From: Acanthaster planci
Lineage: Eukaryota > Echinodermata > Asteroidea > Valvatida > Acanthasteridae
Direction: 5' to 3'
DNA length: 64,000 nucleotides
Assembly (NCBI RefSeq): GCF_001949145.1
Contig: NW_019091479.1
Coordinates: 476,668 to 540,667, forward strand
This document shows positions 53,664 to 64,000 of the stretch, one piece after another (within the stretch, counting starts at the first letter, position 1; each line of letters opens with the position of its first letter). The position numbers and the translations under genes are program-made. The notes beneath the pieces are model-generated. The model was not told where the DNA came from. It ran no database searches and saw only the letters and a program-made list of their open reading frames with translations.

Positions 53664-56459
53664 ATGGCGACTGCATTGTACTTGGAACAGTATCTCGATA
53701 GTAAGCCAAAAACTCGTTTTATCGTTATACACTAGTGTCTGTATTCATACGTTTGTATTACACAGATATTAGTGGGTACATGTAGTGTAAAATTTAGGGG
53801 TGGTAGAGTTGATTCGGGCATAAAAACCGACGGTATATTTGGTTCAATTACGCATTCATTTTATAGTCTGCAGCCTCCCCTGTATGTGCGGCACGGACCC
53901 ACAGACTGACGCTGTCAGTGCACGCTGTAGTGCACACGCTACACGTACATGTGTACGTAGTGTGACTGTACATGTACCGTACATGTACAGTGTATATACC
54001 CATGGTGCACCATGCACACAGCTTGACCCGAGTGTGGTCAGTGTTTAGGAATGCAAGGTCGTATTATGGAATGCAAGGTCGTGTGTAGGCCTCCTTGAGA
54101 TGTGGTGCACATGGAAAAAATGTAAAATGCAAGCTAAGTTAGGCCAAAGTTATTTTTATGAACTTGGTGCTATGACATGTCACTTGATTAATCATGAAGA
54201 AGTGATTTTCAGAAAAATTGTTTTGATGTGGTCTTCTCTAAACCTTTTATTTGCTGTTGCAGACCCCTGCATCATAGTGCATGTAATCCTAGAACAAAGT
54301 AGAAGTAAACAGTACTCACTTTATATTTTTAATGTTTACTTCTGCTGAGTCTAATTAGGGCATTAATTAAAAAAGATCCTCAGAGCAATGGTAAGATCAC
54401 CAAGCCCACCTGAAAAAACTGTCCCCATTTAGACGGACATTCTTTCTTTCTGGGGATGGATTTTGTCCCCAAATAAAGGGACTTCTCCAAATACTGGGAC
54501 AGTCGTTGAGTTGTGATGTGTGCCTCCACTGTAACATGGCTAATCTTATACTGTTTATGTCATTCGTAGGTATTGAAAACTTGCCTTTTGAGCTTCAGAG
54601 GAATTTTACTCTGATGCGAGACCTGGATCAACGAGCTCAAGGTAGGTAAATTCTTGAAACATTCAAAGTTGCAAATTGTCTTCATGGTCTTGTAAGCTGT
54701 AAAAAGCTCAGTTTTTGCAAACATATCAAAACTATTTTTCTATTGCCTTAGATTTGTCTCGCGATATCGACAGAGAGACAGGGTCGTACATCAGTTCCGT
54801 CAAGAGTTGGGCACCAGAGCAGCGAGTAGAAGCTTTGAAGAGAATTGACAAAGCCTTTGCAAAGAGCCGAGAGTTCAATGATGACAAAGTCCAACTGGCA
54901 ATGCAGACCTATGAAATGGTAGGCTAGGTCAAAACTAAATCTTTAGTGACGAAAATGGAAAATGTTTTGTTAAATAGGGTAATTTCCACCAACTTGAGAC
55001 AGGATTTTAATTTTAATGAAATTCAATTTCTTGATTGTTCAGGTCGACAAGCACATCCGGAGGTTGGATGCAGATTTGGCCCGGTTCGAACAAGAGTTGA
55101 AAGAGAGAAATATTGAGCAGACATCGGAATATGACAGTTCCTCAGGAAGGGACAACAAAAGTAAGACGTCAGATCATGCTGCTAGCTATGGCGATGAACT
55201 TTCCTTGAAGCTTTCAGATCTTTCGGGTGTGACTGCACATAGCACTCTGTCTAGCACTTCAGTTCTATCAAATCATATTTCTTCCTTTTTTCCTTGTAAT
55301 ATTGTCAGAGAAGGGACGAGGGAGAGCAGCAGAAAAATCCGCCAAGAAAAGCAAGAAAGGCCGCGTTTCTGATGATGAAACTCCCAAACAGTCGAGGAAG
55401 AAAATGAAATCAGCTGCAGGCCAGTGAGTACTTCTTCAGAAGTGAATTTATGGTGGTTCTACGATCCATGGATGGCATCTTATGTAAGGCAATACCTCTT
55501 CTGTTGTTAATCTTTTCATTTTTCTTGTCATCAGAGCTGTAGCGCCCATTTTGACCTTACCCACCGTGATGAATTCTCCATCAGACGTTCTAGACATGCC
55601 AGTTGACCCCAACGAGCCTACATATTGTCTGTGCCATCAGGTGTCTTACGGCGAGATGATAGGTTGCGATAACCAAGATGTGAGCACACATTGATTTTCT
55701 GATGTTGATTAATTTTTTTTTTATCTGAAACCATGTTGCCCCAAAGTAAAGAGGGGTATACAAACCTTTGTGAGTTTCTTAACACTCTAGCAGCCATCAC
55801 AAATTTGTATGTGTCATCTATTTCTAACTTGAGTCTTATTGTGGCTCTGAGAAACAGTTGCAATCTAGTTAGATATCCTGTTAAGAATTTATTCCTGTTT
55901 GTTGTTCATGTTTGATAGTGTCCGATTGAATGGTTCCACTTTGCTTGCGTTGGACTGACAGCTAAGCCCAAGGGCAAATGGTGAGTTTTAATCAAACCTC
56001 ACAGTAGGCCTTGTCAAACAACTCTCACTGTCTTTCCTACCTGTGTTGAAATCATGATGTCAAGTGTTCTTACCGACGCCAGTTTGTACTAGGGTTGTCC
56101 ATCATTTGAAATTTCTACATGGGTGACCAAGGCCGACTTTCACCCATGTAAGAAGTAGATCCGTTGTGTTGAATTCACGCTTATTTGGAAAGGGGTTGCC
56201 AAAATCTCAGGGCTGAGCCAGGGTCCAGTTCTTGTACTAGATTTCTAGGGAGGATCTTAGTAGTTTTTGGTGTAGTCAATGTGACTCCGGGTGTCAACAA
56301 GGTTAAATCTTCATCAGCCGCTGACTACTATGCTGCAGTGTTTGTGCCTTTTCTTTTCATTTCTCCTATATTTGCTTTTTATCAACCTTTCTTTTCTGAT
56401 GATGTATATTTTTTTTCAGGTTCTGCCCGAGGTGTATGCCCGACAAGAAAAAGAAATGA
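53664..56459 (+). CDS. ING5: inhibitor of growth protein, ING4/ING5 type (8 exons, complete)
   Basis: A chromatin reader; ING4/5 proteins bring HBO1 or MOZ/MORF acetyltransferases to H3K4me3 nucleosomes. Exons: 53664-53700, 54570-54641, 54752-54918, 55043-55160, 55309-55423, 55535-55679, 55919-55980, 56420-56459; 756 nt, 251 aa (human ING5 240, ING4 249). Residues 1 to about 105 are the helical ING dimerisation domain, with [12 protein letters not shown] and [20 protein letters not shown]. About residues 132-168 form a Lys/Arg-rich nuclear localisation region. The C-terminal PHD finger has all eight zinc ligands: C201, C203, C214, C219, H225, C228, C241, C244. Y200 and W223 fit the trimethyl-lysine cage. 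The ATG is in ideal context (ACCATGG). Vertebrate ING4 and ING5 arose by duplication, so this may be their single counterpart; KKGRGR and the N-terminus lean to ING5. Confidence 0.95.
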
Positions 56460-56610
56460 CGCTTTGTCAGAGAAAACCTAGCTGACATGTGAACATACAT
56501 TGTCCCCGAGGCACTGTCACCTTTCCCACTGAGGAAAATTTGTAAAGAACAGCTTTGAATGTGTAGATACATTCCATGACATCACATGTATTTGGAGCCT
56601 GTTGTGTGCA

Positions 56611-56616
56611 AATAAA
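56611..56616 (+). terminator. ING gene polyadenylation signal (first candidate)
   Basis: AATAAA, about 150 bases after the stop codon. Further AATAAA and ATTAAA hexamers occur downstream (near 56959 and 58674), so longer 3' UTR forms are possible. Confidence 0.5.
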
Positions 56617-56639
56617 CAGTTGTGCACAACTTGGATAGA

Positions 56640-58970
56640 TTGCATATGAAATAATGGAATTGTTATTTCAGACGATTTTGTAATGATTGTTACTGTACCA
56701 CAAATTTTACCTCAAATTAAAATGTGTCTGACAGAAGTTCACAGTGAAAGCAAACTGTATCCGCTGCAATTCTCAACCCCTATAATTTTACTCCTTTGAT
56801 ATCCCAGCTTATGTTGGAAACATGTTTTCGTGTTTGTTCATGTATCAAGAGTTGATAGGGTCTGAAGATATAAAGTCAACAATCTTATGGCAAGTCAATC
56901 TTTATCTGATGTCGTCTACTGTATTGTACATAGTTATTTGGTTAAAGCACAGCCCTAAGAATAAAAAGTCAGTAAGTTCAAGCAGTTCAATACTACAGAT
57001 CAACTTCAAGAGATTGCTTTGCAGAGGCCATATGGATTACTTTATCTGTGAACATTTGTCAAGGTTCCTTATTAAGCCTGGGGTATATCTCCCAAAATTG
57101 GATTAATCAGTGGGTGAAAAGTACTACAAAACCTCAACTAAAACCAGTGACTTATCCTGGCTTAGACATGTTTCCAAACAAAGCTCACACATCCATCCTG
57201 TGGCAGCAAAATATGGTAGTCTTCTGCCTGTACAAGTCGATGGCAGTTTTGAAAAACTACCAATAAAAGATGGGTGACCCAACCAGCCGTACATTTGCTA
57301 TACCTGTTCATTGAGAATTGCTTAAGAAGTATGTTCTATTTCCAAAAGTTAACTTTAGGGTTTAGTTATAAATACTTTGTTTTTCATTTAGCAAGATCAG
57401 CATTGAACTGCATTTTGATATTTGTGAACACGTTCTGAGTTGTAGAGGTTGATTTAGCAAAGCACGTATTCATGCGTGTTGCGTTTTATTGTTTGGGCAC
57501 ATTGTTTGTACTCTTGATCCATTCCTGACAACATAAATCCCTTCAACCCTTTGTCACATTTTTTAAAAACCTTCGGATGGGATTGTAAAATTCAATTATG
57601 TTCATTTCATCTTCTCTCAAATTTGAGTTTTATTGTAAATACCATTAAAAAAGTTATTTTTTTAAATCCCAGTTGAAATGAAAAGTAAGCATGGCATCTT
57701 TGCTCTGCTTCAAGAATATTTCGTACAGTTATCAAAAAGTGTAAATAATTGAGTATATTTTTAGTTACAAACATGTAAGAGGTTACATTAGTGTTGATTT
57801 GATTAAGTGTTGATGTTATTGTACTACTCAGTATTTGATTGTGGAGAGGAATACATGTACATGTATTTGATTTCTTTTTTTATGACACCAAATATATGAG
57901 AGGCGCCAAAGTGTAGAGATGGCTAGCTATACAGTGTAATTTTTTATAGGGCTGTTCTGGTCATGTACTTGCTTCCAGAGCAGTTTGACAAATGCTGATG
58001 TTTTAACTGGCGATTTTGCATTCAGTTAAGTACTTTACTGTTCAAAATTGGAAACCGTGCAGAAAAGAAGTTATGCATGAATGTGACCACACACTGGAGT
58101 AAATATTTTTGATGATGCCTGATGGGAAAGGAATGATGCTTACTTTGTAATGAAGCAGTCTCAAATCTTGTTGCATAACAGTTTTGATGTTCCAGTGATT
58201 ACAGAATTGGAGTACATGTATTGACTTTGTAACTATGGCCGCTTTCCAAATTTGGGCTGCATTTTCCATCTTTGTCTATGCTCTAAAGTCAATTACAAAC
58301 AGTTGCTGCTGGAATCAAATCTGAAAACATATTCTCCAAACAGTGACTACATTTTAAATAATTTGTTGTGTCTGCTGCCGAAATGAAGCATTGACCTCAG
58401 TAACAATCCAGACTTGATGTGGAAATTTTTTACATCAGAGGACGAGTGAGGGACACATTTTGTTGGTATTGGTGGAATCTGAGACTGGCTGCTTTTCAGC
58501 CATGGTTGAATCCAGGACTAGACTGATTTGAATCACACAAGTTGATTGCGATTGTTTTTTTATGTATTAAGAATGCACAGAGCTGATGTTTGTTTCTCAA
58601 GTGAATTGTATTCTATTCAGTGGACTGAATATTGTCAAGTTTGACTTGGTGGCTTGATTGTGAAAGAGGGTGCAATAAAAAGACACATTTTGTAGTTTTT
58701 GCATTGTACTGCCAGTTTTCTTACGGGTTTGTGATTGTAAATTTTATTTTTAACCTGCTTAAACCAGCAGGTACCTTTAGGCCACCAGAAGACAAGCAAC
58801 ATCGAATCAGCTACATTTAAACCATCACCTGTACTTTTTGAACATCAGTCGTTTAGAAAATTGGTGAAGAAAGTGCGCACTTTCCCCTTCTAATCGTTTT
58901 ACCTTACTGTAATATGGGTATGAGACAAGATTTTGAGGTTTGTGAATATGTTAACCCTTGGCCTTTTTTC
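56640..58970. other. 3' flank of the ING gene, no gene seen
   Basis: AT-rich sequence without a coding signature. It may be a long 3' UTR or intergenic; the sequence does not decide. Confidence 0.5.
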
Positions 58971-58979
58971 TTAGTTTAG

Positions 58980-59008
58980 CCATGGAGGAATAAAAACATC
59001 CTCTATGG
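58980..59008. repeat. 10-bp hairpin related to 28542-28587
   Basis: CCATGGAGGA (58980-58989), a 9-base A-rich loop, then TCCTCTATGG (58999-59008), one change from the perfect complement. The core and A-rich loop are the same as in the 18-bp hairpin at 28542. Confidence 0.7.
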
Positions 59009-59127
59009 TTTAGCACGAGCACTTACAAACATACAAAAAAAACAATGGGAAGAAAAACTGAAATTGCGCTGAAAGTGGCGCTGGTTTATTTTCATCGAAG
59101 ATAAAAACGGAAGTAGAAGTTTATGAG

Positions 59128-59136
59128 AAAAAAAAA
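59128..59136 (-). terminator. Pol III terminator of tRNA-Pro
   Basis: Nine consecutive T on the minus strand, seven bases after the mature 3' end of the tRNA. Confidence 0.85.
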
Positions 59137-59143
59137 GACAGCA

Positions 59144-59215
59144 GGGCCTGTCCGGGAGTCGAACCCGGGGCCTCTCGCACCCAAAGCGAGAATCATACCA
59201 CTAGACCAACAGGCC
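59144..59215 (-). tRNA. tRNA-Pro (anticodon UGG)
   Basis: A 72-nt intronless tRNA on the minus strand. The acceptor arms GGCCTGT and ACAGGCC pair fully and the discriminator base is C, as in eukaryotic tRNA-Pro. The anticodon stem CTCGC/GCGAG encloses loop TTTGGGT with anticodon TGG. The A box TGGTCTAGTGG and B box GGTTCGACTCC fit the consensus; the CCGGG T-stem pairs fully. CCA is not encoded. It starts only 255 bases from the NEURL4 ATG and is transcribed away from it. Confidence 0.97.
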
Positions 59216-59470
59216 GCTTCGAAAACATGGTGGGAATCTTATCTATTTATAAAAAGTTATTTTTATTCGAGAGTCTTCCATCTAATTATGCAGTGGAATA
59301 AAAATAACCAAATATTTGTGGAGTACTGATTTTACAACTAGATAAGAAACATCCAACTCAAAATTTAATTGCTACTTTTAGGTTGTTTTTGTAAGCCTAT
59401 TTGAAAAGAGAGTTAAAAGTAAAACTGAAGAAATGTGCAGTTAGCATTTCCAAGATTTACCTAATAATAA
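59216..59470 (+). promoter_or_regulatory. short divergent interval, tRNA-Pro / NEURL4 promoter
   Basis: Only 255 bases separate the 5' end of the tRNA gene from the first NEURL4 ATG, so the NEURL4 promoter and 5' UTR are probably here unless a non-coding first exon lies further left. Three in-frame stops in a row (TAATAATAA, 59462-59470) directly precede the ATG. Confidence 0.45.
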
Positions 59471-62400
59471 ATGAAACCACCCAAAAATTTCCCAATCATT
59501 GATGTGATTCAAAACAATGATAATTTCACATTAGAAAATGGCGACTCGTCGCTAAACATGGCGACAACAATGAAAAGAAGATTTCATCAGCGACACGGAA
59601 ATTTGATTTCTTTGAGCAGCAATGGTAGAACAGCGAGCAGAAATGAACCTCGCCAAGAGTTCAACAATGGCCTCGTTATAAGCAAGTCAGTTTTGAAAGA
59701 AAACGAAATCTTCGAAGTCAGAATCGACAAAAAGGTGAGATGACCGGGCATGATGACCTGAGTGGTGACGCCCCAACTTAACTATACAGCCCCAACTGTA
59801 GTGCTGCAGTTGGGCTTGCTCAACTATTGTTGACCAATGTCTGTGGGAAATGTCGTAACGTTATCCAAGTCGATGTGTCTCACACTTGACACAATTCATC
59901 TAAAATGTGGCACTTCCTCTGTTCATCTAGCCCTGTGACCGATGACATGATGACCACAGATGACATTGGTAAACATTATGACTTTGGCACACGAATAGAA
60001 TAGAATAGATGTTTTTATTGTCATTTCCTTCCAGCGTATAAAAAGAAGATAATGAATTTTGCCTTCCCGGTGTTATAGAAATCATTTACGCATTTTTTTG
60101 AAATGACACATTTTCAAGGGATCCACCAACGGATCCAGACAGAGCTCCAGTATGACCATAAACTTCAACCTCCCCAAACATTCCAAGAATACTACACATG
60201 AAAGTTTCTAGCTGCTTGATATGAGGCAAATTGAAGTAGGCTTCTGGCGGCTTATGGTTTTAGAGAGTACATATTTCCTGCTCCTTTCCCCCACCCAAAA
60301 AAAGGTATGCCACAGACCACCTGGAGTAGAAGGCTTGCCATCAAGCCGTGAGGACGAAGTACCGGCATGATTGAGTAGTATGATATGGCTGAACAGTTGC
60401 CCTTACAACGTATTTGACGTCCTACAGTAAAAAACATAGCGTTTTTAAAGTATTGAGGGTCAAAATGAATGCGTTTTTACATTTTTTATGCGAAGTTATT
60501 TTCGTATTCTCCAATTTCATTGCGTAAAATACACCAATACGCATGCTAATGGAAGCCCTAATGTGGCAATGCCATGGGAGTTCATCTCTAATTTCCGGTT
60601 GTGAGAAGAACCTGTTGTAATGTGGCAAGCAGTGCGCTCTATATGTTATCAGGAGACTTGTTAAAAGTTAACTCCAATGTTGCCCAGATCTGAGGCTTTC
60701 TGGAAGAGGTGTAACTAGGGTGACTGAGTTTTTTTTGGGGGGGGGAGGAGACACCCAGGGGTGTACATGTGCTTATTTCAAGAAGGCACTGAAAACAAAC
60801 TCATTTTAAGATTGCCCATGGGAAATCTTATTGTCCTAAGGAATACTTTCCCTGATTTACAGTACTTCTTTTTTCAGGTGGAAACGTGGAGTGGTTCTAT
60901 TGAAGTTGGAGTTACTTCTCTTGACCCAGGCAACTTAGAGTTTCCCACCAGCGCAACAGGCCTTTGTGAAGGGGCCTGGATTTTATCTGGTTCCACAGTA
61001 CTACATGATGGTAAGTAATGAGCTATGGTGGAATGGGACCACCTCAGGCATTTTCAGTGGTGAATGTGGCTGCGAGTGTGATCAGTGAACATTGTGAAGG
61101 GTACAATGTACTTGTGACACTGCAATTGTCTGCCCAAGCTCATATGCCATAGTTTGTACACATTCCATTGAAAATTTGTCTGCATTCCTCAGTGCACTCA
61201 GAAAAGTTTTTCCAGTTCATTGACCTTCAACTAACCTTTGACATTCTATCAGGGAATTCTGCAATGGTGTGAACAGTTAATTAATAATCATACTTCATGA
61301 ATATGTGCTGTTTGTAACATTCAGGGGAAGCCATCCTTGATGAGTATGCTTGCGACCTGGACAGTTGTAATGTAGGTGATCGTATCGGCATTCAGAGAAC
61401 CAACTCTGGAGAACTTCATTTATTTCACAACGGTGTAGACAAGGGTGTGGCTGCAACTGGACTACCGGCCAGAGTCTATGCAGTGGTGGACTTGTATGGT
61501 AAATGCACGCAAGTGACACTGCTCAACACAGCACGTGAGTTGGTCTTGTCGCTTTTGAAATCTCCTCTTTGTTTATAGAAAGCATCTTGCTGTCGGCAAA
61601 ATTAAAGTTAGATTTCCGTAATTAGAAAAATTATGTTGTTTGGGACAAAAGAATGTTAGAACAGTGTCATGCTGCTGATGAGCTCTTAAATCTTGATTAT
61701 TGAATGCATTGACGTGTTTAACACTTCAAGGTCACCAATTTGGGTATTAGCTGTGGCACCAATCACAAAGAATGTTATTTTATGTAGGATTTCTTACAGG
61801 AAGATGAGATGGAAAAATGTTCAAATGTTTCTCAAGGAAATAACAGAGAAAAATTTGGAGGGGGTTTGTGGCTACTATAAATGGATTGGAGGTATTTAAC
61901 TCACAAGATATTTTGTCCATGTACATGTGCCATGAGCTCTGGGAGCGCTACTTTTGTCTTGTTTAATCATTGGAAAAGATTGGATCTGACCAGACTTGTT
62001 GATGACCTCCCCAGATGGAGTGAATCACAGCTCTGACGACTCATCGAGTGAGGACGACAGCAGTGTGAGTGAGGACAATGTAGATGATGAAGACACCGAG
62101 ACTGAGGACATTGATCGAGTGGAGGAGCTGAGAGTCCCGCTAGACAACGCCTCTATCTCCCTACCGTCCAACAATGCTTTGCTGTTCCACCAAAGACATG
62201 GATCTCTGATCACGCTTTTGAATAATGGCAGAACTGCTGAAAGGGGGAATGCTCGGGAAGAGTTTAATAACGGTGTTGTAATGACCAACAGGTTACTGAG
62301 AAGCAACGAACTGTTTGAGGTGAATAAAATTAGACAGTTTCATTTAGTTTAGAAATTCCACTGCTGTAGATTTGTCCAAGTAAGCACCTTCTGTAAGTAA

Positions 62401-63775
62401 GCACAATCGCAAAGTTCTGTTAGTGTGATTGTCACTGCCAGTGTGATTGTCACTGCCAGTGTGATTGTCACTGCCAGTGTGATTGTCACTACCAGTGTGA
62501 TTGCCATCGTCAATACTAGTGCCACTGCTATAAAGCCTTTTCCATCATCATTGAAATCATGTCACAACTACAAGGGCTTTCCTTCAATTTATTTCTTTTT
62601 TATGTACATTGTAGATTAGAATTGACAAACTCATTGACAAGTGGTCTGGTTCCATTGAAATCGGCGTCACAACTCACATCCCAGAATCGCTAGATTTCCC
62701 ATCCACAATGACCAATCTCAGAACAGGTACGTCAAAGGTTGTATGATGTAAGACCACATGGACAAAGGTCACCTGGGCTCATATGCTGTTTAGGTTTATA
62801 GAGACCCCCCAAATCTACTCCCCTTTTTTCGTTGTATTGTGATGGACTTTGAAGTAGTAGTACTCCAGTAGAAAGTGTCATTTGATTGCACATCGCATAG
62901 GTAGGATTTAGGAGGTACTAAGCAAGAAGAGTAGATTTCATCTTCTGGTGTATGTTTTAAGTTTGTACTTTTTTTTTGTTTTTGCTCTTTCGTAAGCCGT
63001 TCACAAGCATTTTTATTTATAAAAATAACAAAGGACTTATTCCAAAATGATGTTTCTTATTGACCAAGGTACAATTATGATGAGTGGATGTGGCATTTTG
63101 ACAAATGGAAAAGGCACAACCAGAGAGTATGGAGAATTCGATCTAGACGATCTTGCTGTAAGTGTTGGAAAAGTATTAAAGGAACCATTTTTTTACAAAA
63201 TCTCCTTTGACTATCACAACATGTAACAGGAGCACTGTACATAGTGAAATGATATACATGATATTGATTTCAGTGATTGAAGGCCTAACTCAAGAGTCTA
63301 ACCGTTGTTTTAAATTCTCCCATGAGAAGATTATACCAAAATACATTATGGGTAAGGAGAGTTTGACCTTTCTTGAGCCTGGCATTTTTATTTGAATTTA
63401 AAAGTTGAATATTTGAAGAAAAAGAGTGATAAACTGTTTGTGTTGGAGAGTTTTTACCTGAAGCTACTTGTAGTTGCCTAATTTTGCTATTTGGTTTGCA
63501 TTTTGTGTAGGAAGGTGATCGCATTGGGGTCATGCGTAAGGCAAACGGTGACCTTCACTTCTTCATCAATGGCCATGACCAGGGTCGTGCAGTATCTAAT
63601 GCCCCTCAGGACATATTTGGGGTTGTTGACCTGTATGGGATGGCCGTGAGAGTGACCATTCTGGAATGGGTGCCTCCAGCCACCCACGCCATGACTAGTT
63701 TTGTGGATCAGCGCGTTTCACAGCTCAGTTACCTGCAGTCCTTGGCGCAGCAAGAATCACCCAATGTCTTCCAAG
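59471..63775 (+). CDS. NEURL4: NEURL4, neuralized-like protein 4, N-terminal part (gene continues right)
   Basis: NEURL4 is a multi-NHR protein that in mammals works with the HERC2 ubiquitin ligase and CP110 at centrosomes. Exons: 59471-59734, 60878-61010, 61325-61534, 62015-62319, 62615-62726, 63069-63157, 63511-63775; 459 aa so far (human about 1560). NHR1 covers about residues 38-201 ([27 protein letters not shown]). An acidic Ser/Asp/Glu linker covers 208-240. NHR2 covers about 258-423 ([41 protein letters not shown]). The last exon ends in phase 1 before GTGAGT. The ATG at 59471 has a weak context; the in-frame ATG at 59558 (AACATGG) is stronger and would shorten the protein by 29 residues. 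No RING domain is expected in this family. Confidence 0.95.
59996..60030 (-). repeat. possible 3' tail of a non-LTR retrotransposon
   Basis: On the minus strand the sequence reads AATGACAATAAAAAC followed by ATCTATTCTATTCTATTC. A GACAATAAA block followed by a short ATTCT tandem run is typical of LINE/SINE 3' ends. It is in NEURL4 intron 1. No body of the element is recognised. Confidence 0.35.
62422..62511. repeat. 18-bp minisatellite, 5 copies (NEURL4 intron 4)
   Basis: Head-to-tail copies of AGTGTGATTGTCACTGCC. The first three are identical, the fourth has one change and the fifth several. It starts about 100 bases after the exon-4 donor. The open frame across it is a consequence of the 18-base period. 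Confidence 0.93.
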
Positions 63776-64000
63776 GTGAGTTAATGATTTACCTGAATCC
63801 TACAAAATCTTCCACTGTACGGGAAACTAATGGCACATTCTCTGTACTTCAACTTTCCAGGGCTAGCAAGCCCCATTTACAGTTACAATGGCTGGGTTCT
63901 ACCTCCTTAATCCTGCTAAACTCTCAAAAACCTAGTGGAATATGAAATACATAAAGAGAATTTAGATTGAATAAGGATTAAGACATAGTGAATATGCAGT
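63776..64000 (+). other. NEURL4 intron 7 (partial)
   Basis: Sequence after the donor at 63776 reads on in frame for 170 bases but has no NHR similarity and no further splice-bounded exon before the window ends. Confidence 0.6.

Noticed and set aside
59123-59329. Plus-strand open frame across the tRNA
   Set aside because: It is the reverse complement of tRNA-Pro; the RNA gene explains the sequence.
62025-62306. Minus-strand open frame of about 93 codons rich in Ser
   Set aside because: Shadow of NEURL4 exon 4; the acidic linker reads as serine runs on the other strand.
1-64000. CRISPR array, bacterial operon or prophage
   Set aside because: The window is intron-rich animal DNA. The tandem repeats present have no unique spacers of constant length.

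Overview
The window is nuclear DNA of an animal, most likely a marine invertebrate deuterostome (echinoderm, hemichordate or cephalochordate; the exact group is not decidable by eye). The reasons are spliced genes with GT-AG introns of 0.1 to 34 kb, AT-rich non-coding DNA full of ACATGT-type runs, decayed MITEs, a tRNA-derived SINE fragment, and proteins close to vertebrate AGRN, GPS2, RPL22, ING4/5 and NEURL4. It is a draft scaffold with a 954-base run of N at 25017-25970.

Layout. (1) About 1-39.3 kb, minus strand: the 5' part of agrin, leaving through the left edge. A signal peptide plus NtA (laminin-binding) exon lies at 38794-39259. It is followed by a ~34 kb intron, a 36-nt microexon (4914-4949) and a first follistatin/Kazal exon (115-324). 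Inside the big intron at 5882-6008 I find a second possible first exon. It encodes a short basic N-terminus and one transmembrane helix, in the same phase as the NtA exon. This is the architecture of vertebrate secreted (NtA) versus transmembrane agrin, and is the most interesting thing in the window. (2) 41132-47349, minus strand: a complete 11-exon GPS2 (423 aa), a corepressor-complex subunit. (3) 48371-51297, plus strand: a complete 4-exon RPL22 (eL22, 132 aa), divergent from GPS2. (4) 53664-56459, plus strand: a complete 8-exon ING4/5-type PHD-finger protein (251 aa). (5) 59144-59215, minus strand: tRNA-Pro(UGG). (6) 59471 to the right edge, plus strand: the first seven coding exons of NEURL4 (459 aa, two NHR domains).

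All exon chains were built by hand from splice consensus, reading phase and protein similarity; every chain closes in frame. GPS2 and NEURL4 are also neighbours in human (17p13.1), and AGRN and RPL22 share human 1p36, so the segment looks like a retained deuterostome neighbourhood. The genes share no single pathway: agrin is extracellular matrix, GPS2 and ING4/5 are chromatin regulators, RPL22 is ribosomal, NEURL4 is a ubiquitin/centrosome adaptor.

The non-coding space holds several recognisable small mobile elements (mariner-like, pogo/Tigger-like and hAT-like MITEs), two minisatellites, a ~200-bp dispersed repeat pair, and a small perfect hairpin that recurs about 30 kb away. I found no convincing extra protein gene inside the large agrin intron.
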